Translations under genes and position numbers: made by a program
Shown here: positions 46,383 to 59,609 of the stretch, one piece after another
Numbering within the stretch: the stretch's first letter is position 1
Layout of the letters: each line of letters begins with the position of its first letter
NCBI GenBank assembly: GCA_035771175.1
Contig: CM069606.1
Coordinates: 35,990,816-36,054,815 of the forward strand
Source of the DNA: Paratinospora sagittata
Taxonomy: Eukaryota; Streptophyta; Magnoliopsida; Ranunculales; Menispermaceae
DNA length: 64,000 nucleotides
Direction of reading: 5' to 3'
The notes under the pieces: model-generated
The model's input: the letters and a program-made list of their open reading frames with translations, nothing else
What the model was told of the DNA's origin: nothing
Database searches by the model: none

Positions 46383-48096
46383 CGTAACACCCCAATTTTC
46401 AAAACTAAATTTCTTTTTGTTGTAAGATAATGAATATTTTACTTTTATATAAAATATCACTGAAAATCGAGACGTTACTCGTATCCGTCTATCTTAACCC
46501 ATAACCATTTTATAAATAATAAAATTTGCAAAACTATGAGTTTATATTCTTCCAACCAACTTACTGGTTAAGATAAACGAATACCTTTAATTCTTCATAC
46601 AATCGTTATCTTCATACGAGGTATTTGCCCTTGTTCATCCATTATGGACCCAACATTTAAATACAATCATCAAATAGAATTAATGAATTATATTCCATGG
46701 CATTCACACGTGAAATAAATCACAGAGTCTTTACTAACCGTAATAATATTCATTGAATTTCGATTATCAATACAATTCATTCAAATCATAAACCTTTAAA
46801 AGTCAAATAAAAATATTCAGTCTTTCCCCATAATACTAATTAATTAATTAAACCCACCCCAACTACACTGAACTACGTCACGAACTTGCAATTTTATTTT
46901 CTAAGTACCTGCACGTAAAAAAAATAGGGATGAGCTTGAAAGCCTAGTGGGTCATCTAAACAATTCACAATATTTTATTATGATACATACACAAGAACAT
47001 TACAAACAAGTTTCACACATTAATCGTTGCAACATTAAATTGTTTGAGTCGAGAATTTCGTCACGTTCTATGTCACATACCTTTAGGAAAACCAAACTCA
47101 GGGTGGCACAGCCCAAAAATTAGAACATTGGCGATATTCCTTAAAATAACTGCCTCATATGTGTGATTCTTATCTTAATCGTGTTCTTTAGTGATGTCAC
47201 GCCATACGTACGGTATAAGCACGATAATAAGTGCATTCATAAAACATATTCAACTCCACTACACATGGTATCATGTCACAAAATCAATTATAATAGTGTT
47301 CACGCATTCACTATGCCAATATTCCAAATCATACATTTCATTATCAGGCATTATAATTTATAAATAAATTCAACTACCACATGAATTTCATGCATCCAAT
47401 TATCATTTGATCAGAATAAAATTCATGTTAACACACATATCATCATGGCTAAACAATCACAACATTGTATATATATAATCATGTACAATAGGCATGCATA
47501 AGCAATCTAATAATACTATGGACCTAATTAATTTGACATTCCTATCTATATATCAAATAAAATATTATGAAGGCCTAGAATCATCCCCACCTGAATAGCT
47601 AAGTTCCAAAAGTGTTGAGATTGATTCCTCGACGTTGGGCGTTACCAACCTATCCACGCATAAATCACACGTTAATCACTTGTTTTGTATTATATTATAT
47701 TAATATAATGTGCATACATGTCTATGTTGTATGGTGGTGGTCACATTATACATATAATATAACTTAGCTAATAACTTCCACCTGATATAATATGATGGTC
47801 TAGATAGTAAAAACGTAAAATATGATATACCATAATCTAATATATTATATGCGGTATTGTATGTATAATATATATATATATAAATATATTATATAACATT
47901 TGGTTGATTAAAAAATAATAACACTTGAGTTGCAATGTAAAAAAATAAATAATAATGTATTGTATGTATGATATATATATATATATATTATATAACATTT
48001 TGGTCGCTTAAAAAAATAAAATAAAATAATAAAATACACTTGAGTTGTCGGGCGGAAGGAAGAAAACAGGGGAGTTTATATGTGGTATTGTATGTA

Positions 48097-48140
<44 letters not shown>

Positions 48141-49151
48141 TATAACATGTCGGTTGTTTAAAAGAAAAGAAAAGAAAAAATAAAAAATAAAAAATAAATA
48201 AAATGAGTTGCAGGGCGGAATGAAGAAAACAGGGGAGGGGAAAGAAAAGATGATGGGGAAAAGGAGAAGAAGAAGAAGAAGAAAGTGAGGGCGATGGGAC
48301 GAGAGATCGAGAGATCGAGAGAGCAGTGGCAGATGGCGGAGAAGAGAGAGAGAGAAAGGGCGGCGAGATCTGTGGTGGAGAAGAGAGAGAGAGCGGCAGC
48401 GAGATGAGGGTTTCGGGCACTGAAGTTTTGAGCAGAAAGTTGAGAGAGAGACCTGGCGAGAGCGAGAGAGCAGAGGCGGTGATGAGTTGCAGGGGCGATG
48501 AGTCACGTTGTGCGCTGGCAGAGAAAGGAAGAGAGAAGAGCGAGGGTTCGAGAGGACGAGGAGGCTTGTGCGTTGGTTTCGAAAGAACGCTTGTGCGATT
48601 GGGTTTAGAGAGAGCGAGACGTGAAAGATTTTCGGCGAGATCTCGGCGAGATTCCAGGCGACATGTCGGCGAGATTTCCGGCATGATTTCAGGATCATGT
48701 TTGAAATCTTCTTCTTCTTTTTTTTGATCTTTTTTTTTTATTCTCTTGCTCGTTTTGGAGTTTTGATCTTTTCAATGATGCTGTCGCCAGAGAGATTTAA
48801 GTTCATACTTCGAATTTGTCTGTCTTTGATTTTGGAAGTTTATCTCCCCTTTTTTTTTGAATAAATTGGACGGTTAACTGGAAGATTTCTCAAATTACAA
48901 GTGGTTTAGATTAAATCGTGTATTTTTCATAAGGAAATTTTTGGTTGAGCATTCATACACTGAGTTTTTCTTGGGGAATCTTAGTAAATTTATTTTTCTT
49001 TAATTTTTGGTTTTATTTGTTGATCCTTAGTTATATGTTGATCTCTCAAGCTTACTGGATTTGTGGATCCTTTTGGTTTTTGATTGAATTGTTTGGTTTT
49101 TGAAAATGGATTATTTTTTATTTTTTTATTTTTTATTTTCAGGGTATTACA
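46383..49151 (-). repeat. Single LTR of gypsy B (about 2.77 kb)
   Basis: On the minus strand it starts TGTAATACCCTG at 49151 and ends GGGGTGTTACG at 46383. The last base should be A, so one substitution is likely. It is similar over its length to 60338-63101. It holds (AT)n at about 48098-48139 and GA-rich repeats at 48290-48480. The Ser/Leu-rich frames read there are treated as not coding. Confidence 0.85.
48098..48139. repeat. (AT)n microsatellite in gypsy B LTR
   Basis: Uninterrupted AT run; shorter related runs are at about 47866-47882 and 47972-47990. Confidence 0.9.
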
Positions 49152-49253
49152 TTCTTCCCGCCTTAAAAGAAATTTCGTCCCGAAATTAAAGTGTAAGCTT
49201 ACTTACTTGCTGACGTTCAACTTTTCCACTGTTGACCAGTTGTATCTCGAAAC

Positions 49254-51334
49254 CTAGAGTGTTCTTTGGAATAAGTCGGCGTATTTGGCTTTCATTTCAC
49301 TTTCAGGTTCCCAAGTGGCTTCTTCAACTCCATGATGCTTCCACAATACTTTAACTAATGGAATTTCTTTGTTTCTCAAACTATGAACTTTCCAATCTAG
49401 GATCTTTAAAGGTCCTTCTTCATAGGTGGCATCAGCTTGTATTTTTAAGTCTATCCAATCGATGGTGTGGGAAGGGTCTGGTTCATATTTTCGCAACATC
49501 GATACATGGAATATGTTGTGAATGGCGGATAAACTAGTTGGTAATTCTAGTTTGTAAGCGTTCTCACCAATTCGATCACTGATCTTGGACGGACCGATGA
49601 ATCGCGGCGATAACTTCCCTTTCTTACCAAACCTCATGATGCCTTTTTGAGGACTTATTCTCATAAATACCTTATCACCTTTTTGGAACTCTAGAGGTCG
49701 ACGCCTCTTATCTTTGTAGCTCTTCTGCCTACTCTGTGCAGTAACTAGCCTTTTCTTGATCAACTTCACTTTTTCGTTCATTTCCATTATCATATCAGGT
49801 CCTGTAAGTACCTTATCATCCTAATCGACCCAACACAGTGGTGACCTACAGGGTCGTCCATATAGGGCTTCATATGGAGCCATTTGTATACTTGCCTGGT
49901 AACTATTGTTATAAGCAAACTCTGCTAGGTGTAAGTATTTACTCCAATTTCCCTTGAAATCTAGTACACAAGCTCTCAACATCTCCTCTAAGATCTGAAT
50001 AACCCTTTCGGATTGACCATCTGTCTGAGGATGATAGGCGGTGCTCATGGTTAATTTGGTTCCCAATTCCCGCTGTAAGCTCTGCTAGAACTGAGATGTG
50101 AATAAGGAATCTCTATCTGACATTATCGATTTGGGTACTCCGTGTAGCTTCACAATCTCTTTTACATACAGCTCACCCAGTTTACTAATCGGATCTGTGG
50201 ATTTAATAAGTAAGAAGTGTGCCACTTTAGTAAGTCGATCCACAATTACCCAAACTTTATCCTCACCTTTCTGATTTCTAGGAAGAGCTCCAATGAAATC
50301 CATTGCTATGTTATCCTATTTCCATTTAGGGATTTCTAAAGGTTGTAACAATCCTGACGGTCTTTTATGTTCGGCCTTAACTTGCTGACATGTAAGGCAT
50401 TTAGACACATATTTTGCCACATCCTTTTTCATACCTTTCCACCAATAATTTTTCTTCAAATTTTGGTACATCTTATCTCCACCAGGATGTAAAGTATATT
50501 TAGTCTGATGTGCCTCATCAAATAAGATCTTTTTAATTTCTTCAATTCTGGGTACACAAATTCGATCTCTGAACCTTAATAACCCTTCTGAATCGATCTT
50601 GAAATTTGCCTTTCCATTATTGACTCTTGCATCTGCCACCCATTTTATCAGTTTTCTATCCTGAGCTTGGCCTTCCTTAATTTGATGTAGTAGGTCTGGC
50701 TTGCAGCTCATATTATATAAGAAAATCTGATTTTCACCTTTTTGTACGCCCAAATTATAATCTTCAATCAATTGGTACATCTGGGCTTTTTCTGCATCGT
50801 TTTTATACGATTTTCGACTTAAAGCATCTGCGACTACGTTGGCTTTCCCTCGGTGATAATGTAGTTGAAAATCATAATCATTCAGCAATTCCATTCATCT
50901 CCTTTGCCTCAAATTTAACTCTTTTTGTGCATAGATGTACTTCAAACTCTTATGATCAGAGTATAGATCAAATTTCTCTTCATAAAGATAATGTCTCTAT
51001 ATCTTCAAGGAAAATACAATAGCAGCCAATTCTAAATCATGAGTCGGATAGTTCTGTTCATGAGTCTTCAGTTGCTTAGAAGCATAAGCAACCACTTTAC
51101 CTTCCTGCATCAGAACAGCGCCAAGGCCATTCTTAGAAGCATCAGTGTAAATAACATAACCGACTCCGCTTGCAGGAGTGATCAATATTGGGGCTGTGGT
51201 TAATCGTCTCTTCAACTCCTGAAAGGAATTCTCACATTTCTCATCCCAACTAAATTTGGCATCCTTCCTTGTTAGCTTTGTCATAGGCTCAGCTAGTCTC
51301 GAAAAATTTAGAATAAATCTTCTATAGTAACCAG
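49254..51334 (-). pseudogene. Gypsy B RT end, RNase H, integrase and chromodomain-like tail
   Basis: The minus strand starts inside RT ([24 protein letters not shown]), then RNase H ([49 protein letters not shown]). The integrase zinc finger follows (HQTKYTLHPGGDKMYQNLK, CLTCQQVKAEHK) with the core ([42 protein letters not shown]) and GKLSPRFIGPSKI. The tail is PLVKVLWKHHGVEEATWEPE. Single stops near 50996, 50310, 50075 and 49810 divide it, otherwise frame and motifs are well kept. RT before YYRRF is missing; unit C spacer DNA begins at 51335. Confidence 0.85.
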
Positions 51335-53003
51335 GGAGTTTTTGTTTGTGTACAGCACATGTTAATTAACAAGATTTCAATCAATCAGGGATGATTTAAA
51401 AAGAAACCCAACTATAAGACAAATTGGGTTTATTGAGAAAGAAAAATGCTAAACGTACGCTGCCTCCAATGAAATTCTCACCACAAATTACATGACTAGT
51501 GAGGTGGCTTTTGAGGTGGCCTAGTTTTGTTGGTTACGTTGAAAAGTTCAAAAATTTTCAACCCACTACGGGTAGTTAATGCCAAACGTAAAGTGCGACG
51601 CTAAAGGCTTTCTTTTCGTTAAAAAACTATTTTCATTTTTATTTTTTAATAAAAAAATAATTTTAGTATTACATTTTAAAATTACTTTCTTATATGTAAA
51701 AATAATAATTTTATTACTTAATAAAAATTAATTTTCTTATTATTAATAAAAAAATTGTTTTTGATAAAAAATAGTGTCATTGTCTTAATAAAATAATTTT
51801 AATTCTAATAAAAATTAATTTTTGTATTTTAATAAAATTACTTTTAATAATTAAAAATATTATTTTTATAAAATTACAAGTTTATATTACTATCTCTTAA
51901 AAATAATATTATTTTTAATTAAATTCTATTTAATAAAATAATTCTACTATTTTAAAAAGCTAATTCTTTTAGTTTTGGTAAAATTATTATTATAAAAAAA
52001 CTTAATTTATCATATTCTTAGTACTAAATTGTTTTTAATAAACAATAAATTTACTTTTTGATATAAAAAAATAATATTATTCCTCTAAAAAAAAGTAATT
52101 TTATTAGTGTAGAAAAATACTTTTTATTATTTTAAATAAAATTAATAAAATTATTTTTATTTATAATAAAAATAATTTATCATCAAAGATTATGTTTTTC
52201 ATACTTTAGTGAGGCACATATTTTCTGTAGTAAATACTTAAAACAAATTCATAAAAAATTTAGAAATATCAACGAAGATGCACTGCTATGGCCAAATAAC
52301 ATTGAAACAAAAAAACAAGAACCCATTTCTATTAATCAACCTAAAACAATGTTCCATTACATAATTAAAGACAAAAACTTTATAATTCAACATGCAAACA
52401 AAAAAGGTCTACCATCTCAATTTGAAAACCACTTCTGCAAGGCACCTCACATCACATCCCCTTCTTTGTTACTACCATGTCTTTTCCATCATACGTGGGC
52501 ACTGTACAATGGTCGTAATTTATAATATGTTAACTCGATCAACACATGTAGATGAGGAAATCATAATTACAATCTACAAACCGTAATACCTCGGAGTTAC
52601 CAACATTATGCGTCAAGTCTAGAAAAGAAGAGTAATGAAAGTTATAGATGCCTTGGTTGCACGATTGTGATTGATATGAAACTTGTGAAGATACCATCAT
52701 ATCCTGTATTGAAATAAGGTTGTCAAAACTTTGAGCCAAATAAGTGAATTAATTTGTGAGTATTTTAATTACCAAATGACTTGATGCTACATTGGTGAGT
52801 TCATGATTGTCACTGTACTAAAGTTGATGAAGATCCTAAAAATTGTTCCATCTACTATTATTTTGTATAAATAAATAAATAATAAAAGTAAAGCATGTCA
52901 AATAAATGTCATAAAGCACAAATAATTGCTATAAAATATTTTTTGAACATAATAATGTTACAATTATTAAAAAAAAAAAACAATTAACTGTCTTTTTCTT
53001 GAA
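51335..53003. other. AT-rich spacer, unit C (truncated start)
   Basis: Begins at the point matching 3693 in unit A (GGGAGTTTTTGTTTGTGTAC), so unit C enters the spacer about 400 bases after where the TFIIS-like gene would end; that gene is absent. A 66-residue minus-strand frame at 52539-52739 (QDMMVSSQVSYQSQ) may be a leftover FRS tail but is not supported. Divergence from A and B is clearly higher than between A and B. Confidence 0.6.
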
Positions 53004-55393
53004 TTATGAAATTTCCCAAAGGCTTTCAAACTCTTCAATCTCCAAAGATTCATACGCCACATTTTTCGATGACATGTTCACGCTCTTTGTAACCACATAG
53101 TTTTCTGGCACCTTCTTCATTATGTGCCAAAAGCATACGCGATGTTTAGCTTTTGGGAAAGCTCTGGATATCGTTGCTTGGATTGAAGGACATTGATCAG
53201 TGATAAAGGCATTAGGCACTCTCCCTGACATACACGTTAGCCAAGTAGTAAAAAGTCACTTATAACTATTAATTGTCTCACTTGAAAGTAAGTGACACCC
53301 TAATAACACAAATTGATCATGATGATTAACTTCAACAAATAAAGCAAATGGCATGTCATATTTGTTTGTTAAATATGCGGTGTCAAATGAAATAACATTC
53401 CCAAAGTAATGATAGGAGGCCCTTGACCTTGCATCAACCCAAAAAACATGTCTTAAATGACCTTCATCATCTATATCCATCACATGAAAGAAATTGGAAT
53501 TTTTCTTTTGATTATGCATAAAGTATAAACGTATTGCCTCTGCATCACCAACACCAAGTTTTAATCTCCCGACTTTTTCTACATAATTCCTTGCATCCTT
53601 CTCCCCAAATTTAAGTTCTTGTAACCTCCAACTCTCTTAGCAAAGGTAATATATGACTTTGAAAGCGAGATTTCATAACCCGATGATTCAACATTCGGTT
53701 GCTTCGAAAAAATATTGTCTTTCGCGAGCTAACCAAATGATTGTGTTCAAGGTTCACACTTATCAAGTGCCACGAACCATATCTGACATGAGCCTAACAG
53801 TTATTTGAGCTTTACAATTACACTTTGATGTAATTGTGTTTATGTACTCGTTCTTATGCTTTCGATCACATTTACTGTAACATCTCGTACCTCTAGTCAA
53901 ACTTTTATGTTGACTTGTACATATTGTCGACGTATTTATATGCATGTTGATGACCGTAAATTGTTGTATTTGTATGCACTCTAGGGTAATAGGAGTCTCG
54001 AGACCCTAGTTGTAACATTGGAAGCATGATACTTAGGAAATTCACTTTGGACACCAAGGAGCGTGCTCCAGTGTTGGCAAACAGAGAGTGAAAATTTGAG
54101 CTTGGGTAGAAGTACACTCCTTGGGGAGAAGCGCACTTCATTCCTTTCTTTGATTTGTTCAACATATGTGAAGTTGAACGGATTTGGTGATGGTTGAACA
54201 AAATTGTGATGGCCTGGGGTTGGCCAAATCTGTGGCTTTTGCATTTAATTATGTTTTTAATGGGTTCTTGATGGAAATTAAGATTATGGCATGTAAATTC
54301 TACAGGGAAATTGGTGTTGAATTGAGGGTACACCCAAACCTTGTTCTATACAAAAACAGTTAAGGGTTTGAGGGTGTTCAAATGGGTGTTTATGAGATTT
54401 AAATGATGAATCTTGACTTAAATAGGTTCTATTAGGATGTGTAATTACCTAAAAGGTGGGAGATGGACAGTATGGTCTTATACTGAGATTTGCATTGTCG
54501 TGAAAATGCGTGAATATGATGAAACATATATTGATCATGTATTCATAACTGATTAACTTGCTTGCATCAAGATATAAATATTGTTTTAATGTCATGTTTT
54601 GTTATCTATGCATATGTAATGTCATAGATAGAATATTCACTGGGCTAGTTGTTGCTCAACCCAAACTCCCGATATTTTCAGGGCAAGACATCAAGGGCAA
54701 AGGCAAGATACAGGAGATGTAACTACGATCTTTGCAAAATGTATGTATTTATATATTTGTGGAGTTTTGGGAAGTCATTATGTATTTTGTTTACATACAC
54801 ATGACACTATGTAACGTATTTATAATTTAGATGAGTGTGTGGACATGTATATAAAGATGAACAACTAAGTTGTTATGTGAAATGGATAAAATGGAATGGT
54901 TTGATAATATGTTATTATCAGTAGATGGAAGGATTTTTAGAATGATATTGTATGATATGCAAATGGATGATTCAATGTGTGGATAGGTTAGGATGACAGG
55001 GTCTCAAGTACTTCTAGGTGTGGCGTATGTGGTATTCTGTGTCGGTCGTGACATCACCATATGAAAGGTGGTCGCGACATTTACCTTCTCTACCACATGC
55101 AAAAATTTGTCTATTTTTTTACCATTTCTCGTTTCTCCATGTACCTCTGATCTTTGTACCAAAGCCTACGCGTTGAGCATACTCGTTGTAGAACTCTTGA
55201 ATATCTTGTAATGATTTGAGTTGCATCCCTGTCTTTGGTACTAAATGATCATCATTGACTTTGTATATAATATTTGACTAGCTTCCCCATTATCTCTTTC
55301 GATATTTTTTCTTTTATCAGTTGATTTTTCACCATTTTCTACCACTGCTTCCTTGCTAGATAGCTCTTCTGTTGATAGTTCTTCCGTTATCAA
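53004..55393 (-). pseudogene. FRS-like gene broken by solo LTR, unit C
   Basis: The same gene and insertion as 5362-8653. MULE-type part at 53519-53004 (NFFHVMDIDDEGHLRHVFW, SFDTAYLTNKYDMPFA, FITDQCPSIQA, CFWHIMKK) with a stop between the halves. DNA-binding part at about 53640-53875 (LEHNHLV, KCNCKAQ, CDRKHKNEYI), with a 25-base loss around 53675. N-terminal half at about 55063-55393, without the AT expansion of unit A. It lies on the minus strand and has the same truncated end (SLWEIS). Confidence 0.75.
53876..55057. mobile_element. Solo LTR, unit C (internally deleted, 1.2 kb)
   Basis: The same insertion as 6264-8286, with two large internal deletions relative to A and B: at about 54135 (jump from GAAGCGCACTT to CATTCC) and at about 54442 (TAGGATGTG joined to TAATTACC). 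The left target repeat TTTAC is kept; the right one has mutated to CATAT. Confidence 0.7.
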
Positions 55394-55594
55394 AATAAAT
55401 CATCAAACATTGTAGTAGAGTGAAGCAAATACAAAAATAATAATAATTAAAAAAACTAAACAAAAATAAATTAAATTAAAAGGATATAAATATATATAAA
55501 TTACATCATCGCATGTGATTCACACAAGATAAACCATAAATTTCTCAAAATCTAACTATCCACTTCAAATGAGTTATAATTTCTTTAACATTCG

Positions 55595-55686
55595 AATTAG
55601 TGGAGGCTTTCGCAACCACTGGAGGTAATATTAACTCATACAGGTTGCTTTTCTTTCAACCTTCTACCTTGTCTTAACATTGAACT
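55595..55686 (+). pseudogene. TFIIS-like relic, unit C
   Basis: The counterpart of 8856-8947: end of exon 12 and start of intron 12, ending in GAACT (55682-55686) at the copia LTR. Confidence 0.75.
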
Positions 55687-56376
55687 TGTTGGAAAATGGG
55701 CAAATAAAACATGGTTTTTCTCCATTTTCAGTTAAATATTAAAGTGGGACCCACAAGTCATTTTGGGTGGGTCCAAGTTGATTATTAATATTTGATATGT
55801 GAAGATTAAGAATATATAAGTATTTGGCTATACCCATTTATATATGTAAAGTGGTAAAATTTGAAAACAATCTTTTAGTCCCACATGGGAAAGATAAAAT
55901 TCTAATTATTTACTTATAAGTGTAGCTAGAATACTACACTTGAATTTCAGCTAACACACACACACACAATGAAGGCTCAAGAGTGATGTTTTACATCACC
56001 CCGCGCACGTGCTCGAGTGTGCGAGGGCGAAAGAGCGATGAGTTAAAGTGTTTTTGTCACTAAAAGGAGATTGTTGTATCCTTAGATACAAGTGTCATAT
56101 ACCGTGAGCACCTAAGTAGGACAAAATTGCTTAAAGACATAGAGTTACACTCTAGCCTCAATCTACGTCATTACTCTATTGGAATAATAATTGATCTAAT
56201 TTAACTAGATATAGTCTTGTACCTGGTACCTTAAAATAGTGAACGGGAGGCAGCTTGCTGTTTTAGAAGAGTGTTATTTAAGCGAAACCATTTTGACTGC
56301 ACCACTCAGACTGAAGACTAATCTAGTTGATTATTTTGAAAGCTATTTTTCAGTGATTATTACCACCATACAGCCA
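55687..56376 (+). repeat. 5' LTR of copia C
   Basis: Starts TGTTGGAAAATGGGC and has the same roughly 450-base internal deletion as the 5' LTR of unit A, plus a small one near 55845. Confidence 0.8.
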
Positions 56377-56393
56377 ACAATCTTAAAACAATT

Positions 56394-57120
56394 ATGCTAA
56401 TGGAGATAGACTTTGTCCCTAAACCAACTACTCCTTCTATGAAACCTGAGAAGCCAGAGAAGTTCGCTAGCACTGACTTCAAAAGTTGGCAACAGAAGAT
56501 GTTAGTTTACCTGACCACCCTCAACTTGGGCAAGGTGCTAAATGAATACGAACCTGAACTGAGAGATGATGAAACTGACAAACATGTCATTGCTGCAATT
56601 CAAGCATGGAGACACTTTGATTATCTATGCAAGAATTATATTCTGAATGGGCTAGAAAATACACTTTATAATGTGTGTAGTACAGTTCGTACTGCCAAGG
56701 AACTCTGGAATTCTTTGGATAAAAAATACAAGACTGAAGATGCTGGCCAAAAGAAATTTGTGGTCAGCAGGTTCCTTGATTACAAGATGGTGGACTCAAA
56801 GACTGTGTTGGATCAAGTTCAAGAGTTTCAGATTATTCTCCATGAGATTCATGCAGAAATTGCCACCTACTTGGAAAGATTTCAAGAACTATCTCAAGCA
56901 CAAGCGTAAGGAGATGGGACTTGAGGACCTTATTATCAGATTGCGGATTGAACAAGACAATAAGAGTCAAGACAAGAAAACTAGAGACCATGCAGAGCCT
57001 AAAGTTAACCTTGTGGAGGGAAAGCACACCATGAATAAGAAGCGCAAGCACACTGGTGATAGTCAGGCCAAAAAGAAAGGCAAATCTCCTAAGTTCAATG
57101 GTAAGTGCTATAATTGCTAA
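56394..57120 (+). pseudogene. Copia gag (UBN2-type), unit C
   Basis: Open for 171 residues from MLMEIDFVPKP, then the shared frame change and the C-terminal part in the next frame (WKDFKNYLKHKRK, KCYNC followed by a stop). Confidence 0.8.
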
Positions 57121-57150
57121 AAACAAGGGCACAAAGCCAAAGATTTTTGA

Positions 57151-57894
57151 TTGAAAGGCAAGTCCAAGAACGATCAAGTCAATATGACCGAGGAGAAGAC
57201 TGAAGATGTAACTAACCTGATGCTATCTGCTCTGGTCTTTGAAGCCAACATGGTTGATGAACCCAGAGAGTGGTGGATTGATACTGGAGCCACCCGACAT
57301 GTCTGTGCTAATAAGAACATGTTTTCCTCTTATACAACAATAAGATGACGTAATCTAATTATGGGCAATTCAGTAATTCCAACAATAACAGGTCATGGAA
57401 AGGTGGTTCTCAAGATGACCTCAGGAAATGAACTCACCTTGATCGACGTGTTGCATGTACCTGGCATCCGGAATAATGTTTCAGGCTCACTCTTAAGCAA
57501 AAGTGGTTTTAGGATGGTCTTTGACTCCAATAAATTTGTATTTTCCTAAAATATTGTATTTTTGGAAAAATGGTACATAGAAAGGGGATTATTCAAAATG
57601 AATATAATGCCTGTAATCCGCAACTTTGAAGATAATAAAGATTCATCTTCTGTTTATTTTTTGGAGTCTTCTCGTTTATGGCATGACAGATTAGGACATG
57701 TTAATTTTAATTCATTACGAAAATTGATGAATTTAAAATTATTACCTAACTATCAAATTGATCCAAATCATAAGTGTGAAATAAGTGTTGAGGCAAAATT
57801 AACTAAAACACCATTTCATTCAGTTGAAAGAAACACTGAACCTCTAGACTTAATTCACAACGATATATGTGACTTAAAGTGTTGGGGTGTTTAG
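57151..57894 (+). pseudogene. Copia protease and pre-integrase region, unit C
   Basis: Protease WWIDTGATRHVC keeps DTGA. The pre-integrase part reads [10 protein letters not shown], but a zinc-ligand Cys is lost ([11 protein letters not shown] instead of [11 protein letters not shown]). It ends at ICDLKCWGV with no integrase core. Confidence 0.8.
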
Positions 57895-59147
57895 CTAAGG
57901 TAGCAATACCTTAACCTAAAAGGGTTAAGATAGGGCCTAAAACCATTGATTGTATATTCATTGGTTATGTTCATAACAGTAGTGCATATAGGTTCCTTGT
58001 ATACAAATCAAATTTTTATGATATACATGTGAATACAATTATGGAATCTAGAAATGCATCATTTTTTTAGCATATTTTTCCAAATAAAAATATGCAAGAG
58101 CTAAGTTCTAATAAAAGAATTTATGACACTACAAATAGCAGTAGTAATCCTCCAGATAAAAATTTTATGAGATGAACCTAAACGCAATAAAAAGGCTAAA
58201 GTTGCAAAGTATTTTGGTCCTGATTTTCTAATGTATATGTTAGAAAGTGAACCTCAAACTTTTAAAGAGGCAATGTCAACACCCGAAGCTCCTTACTGGA
58301 AGGAAGCAATAAATAGTGAAATTGAATCAATCATGCACAATCATACCTGAGAATTGATAGATTTACCATCCAGTATGACGCCTTTAGGGTGTAAATAGAT
58401 TTTTAAAAGAAAATTAAAGGTTGACCATTCAATTGATAAATATAAGGCTAGGTTAGTAGCCAAGGGATTTAAACAACAGAGGGCCTTGATTTCCTTGATA
58501 CATACTCACCGATAACTAGAATAACATCCATAAGAATGTTAATTGCTATTGCTACAATAAACAATCTTGAAATTCGTCAAATGGATGTTAAAACAGCTTT
58601 CTTAAATGGTGAATTAGAAGAAGAGATATATATGCAACAACCTGAAGGATTCGTTGCATCTGGACAAGAACGTAAGGTGTGTAGACTTGTTAAATCATTA
58701 TATGAATTAAAACAAGCACCAAAACAATGGCATATTAAATTTGACAATGTCATGTTGTCCAACGGTTTTAAAATCAATGAATATGACAAATGTGTATATG
58801 TCAAAAACACACCAAAGGGCTATGTCATAGTGTGCGTTTACTTAGATGATATGTTAATTATAGGTAATAATAAAGTTATAATAAAGTTTACCAAGAAAAT
58901 GTTGACTAGACATTTTGATATGAAAGATATGGACATTGCTGGTGTTATTTTAGAGATTAAAATTTCTATAATATTTGATGGATTAGTCTTGTCTCAATCT
59001 CATTATATTGAGAAAATATTGATTAAGTTCAATAAATATGATACTAGTCCTATAAAAACACCAATAGATGTGAATTTACATCTTATCAAGAATAAAGGGC
59101 AACCCAAAAATCAATTAGAATATTCACGTATATACTTGGCAGTCTAA
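57895..59147 (+). pseudogene. Copia reverse transcriptase, unit C
   Basis: 203 residues are open from 58536 (MLIAIATINNLEIRQMDVKT, KSLYELKQAPKQWH, CVYLDDMLIIGN) to the MITE. The catalytic motif is YLDD. A one-base loss near 58475 (AAACAACAGAGG) and earlier stops break the upstream part. Confidence 0.8.
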
Positions 59148-59153
59148 TGTATG

Positions 59154-59609
59154 TAGGGGTGTTCATCGAGACCAACCAAACCGAAAAACCGAACCAAACC
59201 GATGTGATCGGTTCGGTTTGGGTCGATTTTTGTGAAGTTCGATTCAGTTTTCAATTTAAGGAATGAAAAAAAATCGATCGATTTGGTTCGGTTTTCAGTT
59301 TAGACATTGAAAAACCGAATTTAACCCAAACCGAACCGAACTTGAGGGTAATACTGTCATCTAAGCTTTAAATATGTAGGAACATGATTAAAATATCCTT
59401 TAAACTTGCTTTTAATTTTTATTTGTTTAACTATTGGATACTTTGAATTGGACGTGCAGGTACATAAAAAATTGCCTTAAGAAAGGCTTTGAATGAAAAA
59501 GATGTAGAAATTTTCCATGTCAATCTCTTTTAGTATTCCTATTATTAAACGTAATAATATATTTTGTGTTTTAATTGTAGTGATAAAACTATATATTATA
59601 TTTTTCAAA
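59154..59609. mobile_element. hAT-like MITE, unit C, right part deleted
   Basis: The left end TAGGGGTGTTCATCG follows AATGTATG (59146-59153). The element stops inside TTCAAA at 59604-59609, fused to the copia 3' non-coding part. The right inverted repeat, the second target repeat and the copia RNase H are gone. Confidence 0.8.

Larger units (their letters stand above)
44099..51334 (-). mobile_element. Permuted or head-to-tail Ty3/gypsy fragment between units B and C
   Basis: Read on the minus strand the order is RT (partial), RNase H, integrase, chromodomain-like tail (51334-49254), one LTR (49151-46383), primer site (46379-46368), gag (45579-44428), protease (to 44099). A normal element has gag before pol, so this is either two tandem elements sharing an LTR or a circularly permuted one-LTR copy. 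It is truncated inside the protease at the left and inside RT at the right. Most of RT is missing. Confidence 0.85.

Noticed and set aside
48076..48727. Overlapping open frames on both strands of the gypsy B LTR
   Set aside because: Products of GA-rich and AT repeats; both strands stay open because of composition, and no domain is visible.
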